A model generated the notes under the pieces. It did no database searches, was not told the origin of the DNA, and worked only from the letters and a program-made list of their open reading frames with translations. DNA of 19,885 bases, taken from positions 1-19,885 of the forward strand of contig CAZRRN010000051.1 of the NCBI GenBank assembly GCA_964602475.1. Reading direction: 5' to 3'. Positions 7,920-14,697 of the stretch are shown here, piece after piece. The stretch is from SZUA-448 sp964602475 (GTDB lineage Bacteria; Bacillota; Clostridia; Lachnospirales; Lachnospiraceae). Position numbers and translations under genes: made by a program. The stretch's first letter is position 1. Each line of letters begins with the position of its first letter.

Positions 7920-9320
7920 ATGGGAAAGAAGATTACAATTAAATTGATTCTGGCTTATTTTGCAGCAGCGGTTTCAATGTTTATTCTTCTGAACATCTAC
8001 GGGGCGCGGCAGCTTGAGACAAGTCTGCTTCAAAGCCGAAAAGAGCTGCTTTATCAGGAAGCGGTGCTGATTGCGACAGATTATGGTGAAAACTATTATA
8101 AGACAAACGCAACACTTCAGGATTTGAAGAAACAGCTAAAGTCCATTGACCAGTTTATTGATGTCCGGGTTATGATGACCAATGTCCGGGGAACGGTATT
8201 CATTGATACACGTTCGGAGGAATCGCTCCAGCTGACCGATTATGCAGAGGATCTTTTCTCATACCAGTACATTGAGAATCTCTATGCCCCTGGACTTTCT
8301 TCTTCACCGGTACTGATAGTAACAGAGCCGTTCTATAGTAATTATACAATTCGGGGATATGTATGTCTGGTTGTTACCATGGACAGTATTGATGAGGATA
8401 CGGTCTATTACATGAATTTTATCAATAAGGCATATTTGATTTTTCTTCTTGTCCTTTTCGTTATCTTTGTATGGGTCTATATCGCAGCTGTGTGGCCTTT
8501 ACGTTTTCTGAAACAGTCGGCGGTTATGTATGCGCGGGGAAACTACAGCTACAGACCGAAAGTCAGGTTTTATGATGAATACAAAGAGATTGCAGAGGCA
8601 ATGCAGTATACGGTGGAGGAAGTCGAACGTCTCGAGCAGTATCAGAAAAAGTTTGTAGCAAATGTATCACATGATTTTAGGTCTCCGCTGACCTCTATTA
8701 AGGGTTATGTTGAGGCGATTAAGGATGGAACGATTCCTTATGAAGCTCAGGAGCGTTACCTGGATGTTATTCTTTTTGAAACTGATCGGTTGACCAAGCT
8801 GACAACGGATCTGTTGAACCTGAACCGGATGGACACCAAAGCCGAGTTGGAAATCAGTGTTTTTGACCTGAATGAAATGATAAAAAAGACAGCAGCGTCT
8901 TTTGAAGGAGTATGTACAAAGAAGAAGATCACGCTGGATCTGATTTTCAGTTCGGATAAAACATATGTATCTGCTGATTTCAGCAGGATTCAACAAGTGT
9001 TATACAATCTTCTCGACAATGCCATCAAATTCAGCAATCAGGATTCCACGGTGGTGATATCGGTGGAAGAAAAGGGAAGCAAGGCATTTACCAGCGTGAA
9101 GGATTTTGGAATCGGTATTCCGAAGGACGCTATTAAAAAGATCTGGGAACGCTTTTATAAAACCGATCTTTCACGTGGAAAGGACAAACGAGGAACCGGT
9201 CTTGGACTTTCCATTACGAAAGAGATTATTCAGGCACATAATGAGAACATTAATGTAATCAGTACAGAAGGAGTCGGAACAGAATTCATCTTCTCCCTGC
9301 CGCGTGCAGAACAGCCATAG
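7920..9320 (+). CDS. Membrane sensor histidine kinase
   Basis: 466 aa. TM1 is about residues 7-25 and TM2 about 171-192, enclosing a roughly 145-residue extracytoplasmic sensor domain. A HAMP-like linker follows (193-240). The HisKA box is 'FVANVSHDFRSPLTSIKGY' with H251 as the phospho-site. The ATPase domain has the N box 'NLLDNAIKF' (363-371, N367), G1 'DFGIGI' (395-400) and G2 'GTGLGL' (425-430). All motifs needed for autophosphorylation are present. It pairs with the upstream response regulator. The signal is unknown; an envelope or secretion-stress signal is inferred only from the adjacent HtrA-like gene. Start: ATG preceded by AGGAGCC. The 141-bp gap downstream holds no clear terminator. 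Confidence 0.94.
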   Translation: MGKKITIKLILAYFAAAVSMFILLNIYGARQLETSLLQSRKELLYQEAVLIATDYGENYYKTNATLQDLKKQLKSIDQFIDVRVMMTNVRGTVFIDTRSEESLQLTDYAEDLFSYQYIENLYAPGLSSSPVLIVTEPFYSNYTIRGYVCLVVTMDSIDEDTVYYMNFINKAYLIFLLVLFVIFVWVYIAAVWPLRFLKQSAVMYARGNYSYRPKVRFYDEYKEIAEAMQYTVEEVERLEQYQKKFVANVSHDFRSPLTSIKGYVEAIKDGTIPYEAQERYLDVILFETDRLTKLTTDLLNLNRMDTKAELEISVFDLNEMIKKTAASFEGVCTKKKITLDLIFSSDKTYVSADFSRIQQVLYNLLDNAIKFSNQDSTVVISVEEKGSKAFTSVKDFGIGIPKDAIKKIWERFYKTDLSRGKDKRGTGLGLSITKEIIQAHNENINVISTEGVGTEFIFSLPRAEQP

Positions 9321-9342
9321 GTAGCAGACGGTGTTGCGGCAG

Positions 9343-9387
9343 TGTTTACAATAATGTCACAATCTGTTCATATGTATCGTATAGAAT
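9343..9387 (+). promoter_or_regulatory. Putative response-regulator direct repeats and -10 box upstream of the HtrA-like gene
   Basis: Three related octamers in direct orientation: TGTTTACA (9343-9350), TGTCACAA (9355-9362) and TGTTCATA (9365-9372). Their starts are 12 and 10 bp apart, close to helical phasing and similar to the TGTCAYA repeats of PhoB-class regulators. A -10-like TATAGAAT lies at 9380-9387. The repeats cover the place where a -35 would be, and no good -35 is present, which fits an activator-dependent promoter. Both regulator and binding are inferred. Confidence 0.4.
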
Positions 9388-9461
9388 AAAAATACTCGGT
9401 AATTCTTAGCTGGATTCCGGTACATAAATCGATTCCGTCTGACGGAGGAACATAGGCAGCA

Positions 9462-10835
9462 ATGGATGAGAAGAAACCGCAGACTGAACAGGGCGAATAT
9501 CAGTTCATTCGGGAAAAGGTTATCAGGAAAAAAAGAAGCAGATTGTTACGACTGGTTCTGTTGGTCAGCGGAACTATTTTTCTTGCGGTCTTGTTCGGTT
9601 TTTGTGCAAGACTGGTCTTTTCACTGTCAGAACCATATGTAAATATCATACTTGGCATTACAATGACGCCAACACCAACGCAACCGGAAAAGATACCGGT
9701 TCAGATTGCATCAACGGTACCAAGCCCGACCATAACGGTAACGCCGGTTCCGACGGTTACCGCGGTACCAATGCAGACAGAAGAGCCGGGAGAAGATGAA
9801 GCTTGTGCTACCGAGGCTCCGGCTCCTACTCAAATACCACCTATTATTGTTGAGAATAGAATAAATGCAACTCTTTCTGATTTTATCATGATTTATCAGG
9901 ACATCAGAAAGCTTGCGGAGTCTGCGGCAGCAGCGATTGCGCCTGTTAACGTGATTACCAACGGAACGGACTGGTTTAATGAGACCTATGAGGATTCGAC
10001 GCTGACCAGCGGCATAATAATCGGTAATAACGGATTAGAGCTGTTGATTCTTGTTTCTGCAGATCGTCTGACTGATGCAGATAGAATTGAAGTTAATGTC
10101 GGAGGTTATATTGCTGCAGGAACAGTGACGGCATATGATGAGGATTATAATCTGGCTGTTATCGGTGTTGCTTATAATACAATACCCGAAAAAAATATCG
10201 CTAAAATCGATACAGCCAAATTTGGCGAATCCTATAATACTTATGTGGGAGCACCGGTATTGGCAATCGGAAATCCAAATGGATATTCCGGATCCTTCGA
10301 GCTTGGGATAATCACATCCAGCGGCAGCTATGCGTACGTTATAGATGACCGTCTGGAGCTGATTAATACAAGTATCTCCGATCATCAGAACGGAGACGGT
10401 GTTTTGATTAATACCAGTGGAAATATCATCGGTATCATTACACACAAATTCAAAAAGGATCTGAATGCTGAGATAAATACCGTTGTGGGAATCAGCCGTC
10501 TGAAAGCGGTGATTGAACAGCTGGTCAATGAACAGCAGATGAATTATTTTGGTATTACTGCAGAAGAAATTCCACAAGAGGTTCAGAAAGAAAACGGTCT
10601 GACGGAGGGAATCTACATCCGTGATGTTGCAGCCGGTTCACCGGCAGAACAGGCCGGTGTAAAAAAAGGCGATATACTGACATCGTTGAATGAAGAACCG
10701 GTAAAGACTGTGGCTGGTTTTCATACAAAGCTTACAGCCTGTATTCCCGGAGATGTTGTTAATGTGACGGTGAACAGGGCAGTTCAGCAGCTATATACAG
10801 AAATAACGCTGCAGGCGGTAATCGGAACCAAATAA
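9462..10835 (+). CDS. Membrane-anchored HtrA/DegP-like pseudoprotease with PDZ domain
   Basis: 457 aa. A cytoplasmic basic N-terminus (21-30) is followed by one TM helix (about 30-49), a Pro/Thr-rich extracellular linker (68-128), a trypsin-like domain of the S1C fold (about 150-355) and a PDZ domain (about 360-455). The HtrA skeleton is recognisable in 'SGIIIGNNGLELLIL', 'NLAVIGV', 'PVLAIGNPNG', 'LGIITSSG', 'VLINTSGNIIGI' and 'GSPAEQAGVKKGDIL'. The catalytic triad is gone. The strand that carries the 'NHVV' histidine reads LILVSADRL (195-203). The T-D-L-A-V aspartate is N230 in Y-N-L-A-V. The GNSGGP serine loop reads Q-N-G-D-G-V (309-314). It should not be a protease; a chaperone, scaffold or sensor role at the membrane is inferred. 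GGAGG lies 13 nt before the ATG, unusually far, but an in-frame stop shortly upstream excludes an earlier start. Confidence 0.85.
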   Translation: MDEKKPQTEQGEYQFIREKVIRKKRSRLLRLVLLVSGTIFLAVLFGFCARLVFSLSEPYVNIILGITMTPTPTQPEKIPVQIASTVPSPTITVTPVPTVTAVPMQTEEPGEDEACATEAPAPTQIPPIIVENRINATLSDFIMIYQDIRKLAESAAAAIAPVNVITNGTDWFNETYEDSTLTSGIIIGNNGLELLILVSADRLTDADRIEVNVGGYIAAGTVTAYDEDYNLAVIGVAYNTIPEKNIAKIDTAKFGESYNTYVGAPVLAIGNPNGYSGSFELGIITSSGSYAYVIDDRLELINTSISDHQNGDGVLINTSGNIIGIITHKFKKDLNAEINTVVGISRLKAVIEQLVNEQQMNYFGITAEEIPQEVQKENGLTEGIYIRDVAAGSPAEQAGVKKGDILTSLNEEPVKTVAGFHTKLTACIPGDVVNVTVNRAVQQLYTEITLQAVIGTK

Positions 10836-10897
10836 AGAACATAAAAGAACAGCCGTAGATTTCCTTATGGAAGACTACGGCTGTTCTTTTATGTTCT
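10836..10897. terminator. Bidirectional terminator with a perfect 23-bp stem
   Basis: The arms 10836-10858 and 10875-10897 are exact reverse complements, with a 16-nt loop that can itself form TTCC/GGAA. The GC-rich core AACAGCCGTAG/CTACGGCTGTT is followed on both strands by CTTTTATG, so it can stop transcription from the HtrA-like gene and from the convergent isomerase. The left arm begins directly after the TAA of the HtrA-like gene. Confidence 0.85.
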
Positions 10898-10921
10898 GAA
10901 ACAAATTTACAGAGACTCAGA

Positions 10922-12403
10922 TTATGCGTAAGGATTCTCTGTCTTGTAAAGCATTCCCTTCGGCTGGTTGAATCCGATATCTTCAACACCAAGGTATTTG
11001 AATACTTCATACAGCTGTTTTCCAAAATTGCCGAAGGCAACTGCACCGTGATGAGGATAATTCTTCTCAATCAGTACATGACGGTAGAAACGCCCCATCT
11101 CCGGAATGGCAAAGACACCAATTCCGCCGAATGAACAGGGATCAACAGGAAGAACCTCGCCCTCGGCAACATATGCCTTAAGCTGTGCATCAGCGGTGCT
11201 CTGCAGACGGAAGAAGGTAATCTTGCCGGGAACGATATTGCCTTCGATGGTTCCACGGGTAATATCCGGCTCTCCGTTCGGCTCAAGTGAACGCTTCATA
11301 ATCTTCTGGAACTTCATTTCACAGGAAGAAAGCTTTCCTGCAGCTGTATTACCGCAATGGAAGCCCATGAACGTATCCTTTAACGTGTAATCGAATTTGC
11401 CCTTGATTGCTTTGTCGTACATTGCAGCGGGAACTGAGTTGTTGATATCAAGCAGAGTAACGGTATCGTTGCTGACTGCTGTTCCGATATACTCACTCAG
11501 CGCACCATAGATATCAACTTCACAGGAAACCGGCATACCCTTTGCAGCCAGACGGCTGTTTACATAGCAGGGAACACAGCCGAACTGCGTCTGAAATGCA
11601 GGCCAGCATTTGTTGGCAAAAACGATATGCTTCTTGCAGCCACGGTTTGCTTCTGCCCAGTCGATCAGTGTCAGCTCAAGCTGAGCAAGACGGGGAAGAA
11701 TACCAGCCATTTTATTGCCGGCACCGAGCTCATTTGCCATATCATCAACAACAGAAGGAATACGTGCATCACCGGCATGCTCATTGTAGGAAGCAAACAG
11801 GTCGAGCTCGGAGTTTTCCTGAATTTCTACGCCAATATTGTAAAGCTGTTTGATCGGAGCGTTGCACGCAAGAAAATCCTGCGGACGCGGACCAAAGGAA
11901 ATGATTTTAAGATCATTCAGACCAAGAATTGCGCGGGAGATCGGAACAAATTCTGCGATCATATCAGCGACTTCTTCTGGATTGCCAACCGGATACTCGG
12001 GAATATAAGCCTTTATACCACGAAGCTTCAGGTTATAGCTTGCATTCAGCATACCACAGTATGCATCACCACGCTCGTCTAAAAGAGACTCGCCATTGGT
12101 TTCTGCTGCAGCTACAAACATGACCGGACCGTTGAAATACTTTGCAAGAAGTGTTTCGGAAGATTCCGGACCAAAATTCCCAAGATATACAACCAGTGCA
12201 TTACATTCTGCCGCGTTGACATCTGCAAGAGCCTTCTGCATATGAAGCTCATTCTCGATGGTGACGGGACATTCATAAACATTGAGATTCTTTGCCTTGC
12301 AGAAAGCTGTAACAGCTGCGCGTCTGCTCTCGGAGAGACTCATCGGGAAACAGTCACGGCTTACGGCAACAAGACCTACTTTTACTACCGGAATATTATT
12401 CAT
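10922..12403 (-). CDS. L-fucose/L-arabinose isomerase family protein
   Basis: 493 aa, cytoplasmic. The sequence fits the FucI/AraA fold: an N-terminal substrate-sensing half, with 'NALVVYLGNFGPESSE' near 68-83, and a C-terminal metal-binding half. The predicted Mn2+ ligands are E295 in 'SCEVDIYGALSEYIG', D319 in 'VTLLDINNS' and a histidine at 451 or 452 in 'PHHGAVAFGNFG'. The spacing between E295 and D319 (24) equals that between E337 and D361 of E. coli FucI, which supports an aldose-ketose isomerase. It is about 100 residues shorter than E. coli FucI, so it belongs to a shorter subgroup and the sugar is uncertain (L-fucose, D-arabinose or similar). No kinase, aldolase or transporter for the pathway is adjacent. 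It has a consensus promoter and ends at a shared terminator. Confidence 0.85.
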   Translation of the reverse strand: MNNIPVVKVGLVAVSRDCFPMSLSESRRAAVTAFCKAKNLNVYECPVTIENELHMQKALADVNAAECNALVVYLGNFGPESSETLLAKYFNGPVMFVAAAETNGESLLDERGDAYCGMLNASYNLKLRGIKAYIPEYPVGNPEEVADMIAEFVPISRAILGLNDLKIISFGPRPQDFLACNAPIKQLYNIGVEIQENSELDLFASYNEHAGDARIPSVVDDMANELGAGNKMAGILPRLAQLELTLIDWAEANRGCKKHIVFANKCWPAFQTQFGCVPCYVNSRLAAKGMPVSCEVDIYGALSEYIGTAVSNDTVTLLDINNSVPAAMYDKAIKGKFDYTLKDTFMGFHCGNTAAGKLSSCEMKFQKIMKRSLEPNGEPDITRGTIEGNIVPGKITFFRLQSTADAQLKAYVAEGEVLPVDPCSFGGIGVFAIPEMGRFYRHVLIEKNYPHHGAVAFGNFGKQLYEVFKYLGVEDIGFNQPKGMLYKTENPYA

Positions 12404-12413
12404 TTGACTACCT

Positions 12414-12461
12414 GTGCCTTTCTTATTTTGATATGTTCACCTCATGTTTACAAGGTGGCAC
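12414..12461 (-). other. Possible structured leader of the isomerase gene
   Basis: In the roughly 65-nt 5' leader on the minus strand, GTGCC (12457-12461) can pair with GGCAC (12414-12418), the latter lying 10-14 nt upstream of the ATG. Inside it, CACCT-TGT and ATG-AGGTG can form an alternative hairpin around 12438-12457 with the loop AAAC. These pairings could mask or expose the ribosome binding region. The stems are short and this may be chance. Confidence 0.25.
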
Positions 12462-12476
12462 AAACCGCTAAAATAG

Positions 12477-12505
12477 ATTATAGGAGATAGAAAACGTATT
12501 GTCAA
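12477..12505 (-). promoter_or_regulatory. Consensus SigA promoter for the isomerase gene
   Basis: On the minus strand, TTGACA (12500-12505), a 17-nt spacer and TATAAT (12477-12482). Both hexamers match consensus exactly, which predicts strong transcription starting near 12470. A promoter this strong for a catabolic isomerase suggests a repressor or leader control that I could not identify with certainty. Confidence 0.88.
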
Positions 12506-12621
12506 GAACAAAGAATGCGCTGATATAGTCATCTTTTGCGGTGTTTTTAAGGTTTTATACATCGAAAATGAAAAACACAGCAGAAAGGTAAAGACTTAAC
12601 AAAACAGGTGGGAATTAGTTG

Positions 12622-12650
12622 TTGAATTATCTTCAGCGTATCGGTATAAT
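12622..12650 (+). promoter_or_regulatory. Promoter of the mgtC-family gene
   Basis: TTGAAT (12622-12627), a 17-nt spacer and TATAAT (12645-12650), 44 bp before the ATG. It is divergent from the isomerase promoter; about 116 bp separate the two -35 boxes, and I see nothing else recognisable in that gap. Confidence 0.78.
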
Positions 12651-12693
12651 TAATAGCAGGATTATGGGAATAACAGAGCAGGAGTGAGTATTT

Positions 12694-13353
12694 ATGGAGA
12701 TACAGACAATTGTGATTCGGCTTTTGGCGGCGACGCTTTGCGGTGGGCTGTTGGGACTGGAGCGTGAACGGAGAAAACGTCCGGCAGGCCTCCGCACCTA
12801 TATTCTCGTGTGTATCGGGTCTACGCTTGTGATGATGACCAATATTTATATCATGGAGAAATATCAAACCGGAGATCCGACCCGTTTGGCAGCACAGGTA
12901 ATCAGTGGGATCGGTTTCCTCGGCGCAGGTACGATTATTGTTACAACCAGAAATAGAGTCAGAGGGCTTACTACGGCGGCCGGACTATGGGCATCTGCCT
13001 GCATGGGGATTGCAATAGGAGCAGGATTTTATGTCGGCGCGCTGATTGGGTGCCTTTTGGTTTTTATAGCAATGTCAGTGCTGCACGGACTGGATGATAA
13101 GGTACTTGCAAAGTCCAATGTGGTCAACCTTTATATTGAATTTCAGAATACAACAGCATTAAGTACTTTCCAAAAATACTTAAGAGAGAACAATATGAAG
13201 ATTGTTGATATCGAAGTAAGTCGTGTGGATGTTGTCAGTGACAGCGGAGTGGCAGTGCTGCTTGCCTTTAAGCTTCCCAAACGAATGCTGCATGAAACAC
13301 TGCTGACGGAAATCAGTACAAAAGAAGGAATTACTTATCTGGAAGAGGTATAA
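12694..13353 (+). CDS. MgtC/SapB-family membrane protein
   Basis: 219 aa. The N-terminal part (1-132) has four or five hydrophobic helices with the MgtC family signatures 'GLERE' (21-25), 'AGLRTY' (31-36), 'SGIGFLGAGT' (71-80) and 'GLTTAAGLWA' (91-100). The C-terminal part (about 143-219) is a soluble ACT-like domain. MgtC proteins are linked to growth at low magnesium and, in pathogens, to control of the F-type ATPase. In commensal Clostridia they are usually annotated as putative Mg2+ transporter accessory proteins, and a transport function is not proven. Start: ATG with GGAGTGA six bases upstream. The GH105 gene follows after 94 bp with no clear terminator between. Confidence 0.9.
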   Translation: MEIQTIVIRLLAATLCGGLLGLERERRKRPAGLRTYILVCIGSTLVMMTNIYIMEKYQTGDPTRLAAQVISGIGFLGAGTIIVTTRNRVRGLTTAAGLWASACMGIAIGAGFYVGALIGCLLVFIAMSVLHGLDDKVLAKSNVVNLYIEFQNTTALSTFQKYLRENNMKIVDIEVSRVDVVSDSGVAVLLAFKLPKRMLHETLLTEISTKEGITYLEEV

Positions 13354-13441
13354 CAGTACGGTACGGCAATTGCCAGGAGCGAAGAACGAGAGCATTACGG
13401 CAGGCAAGTGAACAGCTACGAAAGAAAGCGAAGAAAAGAGG
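13354..13441 (+). other. Purine-rich spacer that stays open in the mgtC frame
   Basis: The spacer between mgtC and the GH105 gene has no promoter or hairpin I can support. It stays open in the mgtC frame for 35 codons after the TAA, up to a TGA at 13459-13461. It would encode a strongly charged text with pieces such as RSEEREHYGRQV and YERKRRKEDD. It may be a dispersed intergenic repeat or a decayed C-terminal extension. Confidence 0.35.
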
Positions 13442-13447
13442 ATGATA

Positions 13448-14584
13448 ATGCGGCAGATTGAGCAGTATATTAGGGAACTGTTAGAAAAGAGTACGGTGGA
13501 GTGTCCGGTATGGAATATTGAGAAGGCAGGAAAGGCACAGAAATCAGACTGGAACTATATTGATGGATGTATGATTAAGGCGCTGCTGGAGTTTGGTAAT
13601 ATTTCCGGTAAGAAAGACTTTTTAAAGTTTGCAGATGCCTTTATTGACTATCGTGTTCATGAAGACGGTACAATCAGTGGGTATGATATCAATAAACTGA
13701 ACCTTGATGATGTGAATGCCGGTAAGACGTTATTTGAGCTGTACAGGATAACAGGAAAAGAAAAATACCGTCTGGCAATAGATACCATTTATGAACAGAT
13801 AAAAAGACAGCCACGAACAAAAGAGGGAAACTTCTGGCATAAAAAGATCTATCCGAATCAGATCTGGCTGGACGGTTTTTACATGGTACAGCCTTTTTAT
13901 ATGGAATACGAGACAAATTTTAACGACAGAAAGAACTACAGGGATATTTTTCAGCAGTTTTTTAATGTATATGAGCTGATGAGAGATAAGAATACAGGAC
14001 TGTATTATCATGGTTATGATTCTTCACGTGAAATCTTCTGGTGTGATAAAACAACCGGCCTCTCGGGAAATTTCTGGCTTCGTGCAATTGGCTGGTTTAC
14101 CATGGCTCTTCTTGATACGATGTCGCAGTGCGACCCGAAAGGGTTTGAGGATGAATACAATAGGATGCAGAACATGTTTCGGGAGCTTATCGATGCACTG
14201 ATCCGTTATCAGTCTCCATTCGGAATGTGGTATCAGGTGGTTAATCTTGCAGGACAGGAACCGAATTATCCCGAGACCAGCGGAACAGCAATCCTTTCTT
14301 ATGCGATTCTGAAAGGCGTACGTCTTGGCTTTCTCCCGAAGGATTACGCTCAGTACGGCAAAAAAGCTTTTCAGGGAATCTGCAATACCTATCTGGACAC
14401 AACAAAGGGAGAGATGAACCTCGGAGGAATCTGTCTGGTGGCCGGTCTTGGTCCCGATAACAACAAAAGACGAGACGGAACTTTCGAATACTATATGTCG
14501 GAACCCATAGTACAAAATGACGCGAAGGGCGTTGGACCGTTTCTTCTTGCTTATTCTGAACTGCTTCAGTCGGAACAAGTTTAA
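13448..14584 (+). CDS. GH105 unsaturated glucuronyl/galacturonyl hydrolase (YteR-like)
   Basis: 378 aa, close to the usual size, with no signal peptide, so cytoplasmic. The (alpha/alpha)6 barrel features of GH105/GH88 are visible: 'NLDDVNAGKTLFELYRITG' (85-103), 'YPNQIWLDGFYMVQPF' (135-150), 'LYYHGYD' (185-191), 'FWLRAIGWFTMALLD' (209-223) and 'YPETSGTAILSYAILKG' (274-290). D88, D142 and H189 correspond to D88, D143 and H189 of Bacillus YteR, where D143 is the catalytic acid that hydrates the 4,5-double bond. It should split the unsaturated uronic acid from oligosaccharides left by polysaccharide lyases, such as rhamnogalacturonan fragments. AAGAGG lies six bases before the ATG at 13448; the ATG at 13442 touches the Shine-Dalgarno and is unlikely. 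No lyase or transporter is next to it. Confidence 0.9.
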   Translation: MRQIEQYIRELLEKSTVECPVWNIEKAGKAQKSDWNYIDGCMIKALLEFGNISGKKDFLKFADAFIDYRVHEDGTISGYDINKLNLDDVNAGKTLFELYRITGKEKYRLAIDTIYEQIKRQPRTKEGNFWHKKIYPNQIWLDGFYMVQPFYMEYETNFNDRKNYRDIFQQFFNVYELMRDKNTGLYYHGYDSSREIFWCDKTTGLSGNFWLRAIGWFTMALLDTMSQCDPKGFEDEYNRMQNMFRELIDALIRYQSPFGMWYQVVNLAGQEPNYPETSGTAILSYAILKGVRLGFLPKDYAQYGKKAFQGICNTYLDTTKGEMNLGGICLVAGLGPDNNKRRDGTFEYYMSEPIVQNDAKGVGPFLLAYSELLQSEQV

Positions 14585-14597
14585 AAAATGTGTGAAT

Positions 14598-14621
14598 TCT
14601 TTCGGAAAGACTTTATTTTTT
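14598..14621 (+). terminator. Possible weak terminator after the GH105 gene
   Basis: TCTTT-CGG-AAAGA is followed by CTTTATTTTTT. The stem has only five mostly AT pairs, so it is marginal. The T-run overlaps the -35 box of the next promoter. Confidence 0.3.
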
Positions 14622-14648
14622 GTAACGTCTGTGTTATAAAGGTATAGT
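14620..14648 (+). promoter_or_regulatory. Promoter of the FKBP lipoprotein gene
   Basis: TTGTAA (14620-14625), a 17-nt spacer and TATAGT (14643-14648), 49 bp before the start codon. A TATAAA at 14635-14640 is less well spaced. Confidence 0.6.
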
Positions 14649-14697
14649 CTGCTTTGTATTTCCCTTGCAGTCAACAAATAGAAAAGAGGATAAAATT

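Noticed and set aside
9462..10835. Reading the HtrA-like gene as an active DegP-type protease
   Set aside because: All three positions of the catalytic triad carry other residues, so annotation as a protease would mislead.
12506..12621. Possible small RNA or regulator site between the divergent isomerase and mgtC promoters
   Set aside because: I could find no hairpin with T-run, palindrome or open frame with a start signal in this gap.
14024..14677. A 217-codon minus-strand open frame opposite the GH105 gene
   Set aside because: It is antisense to a conserved enzyme and crosses the promoter region of the next gene; no recognisable protein.
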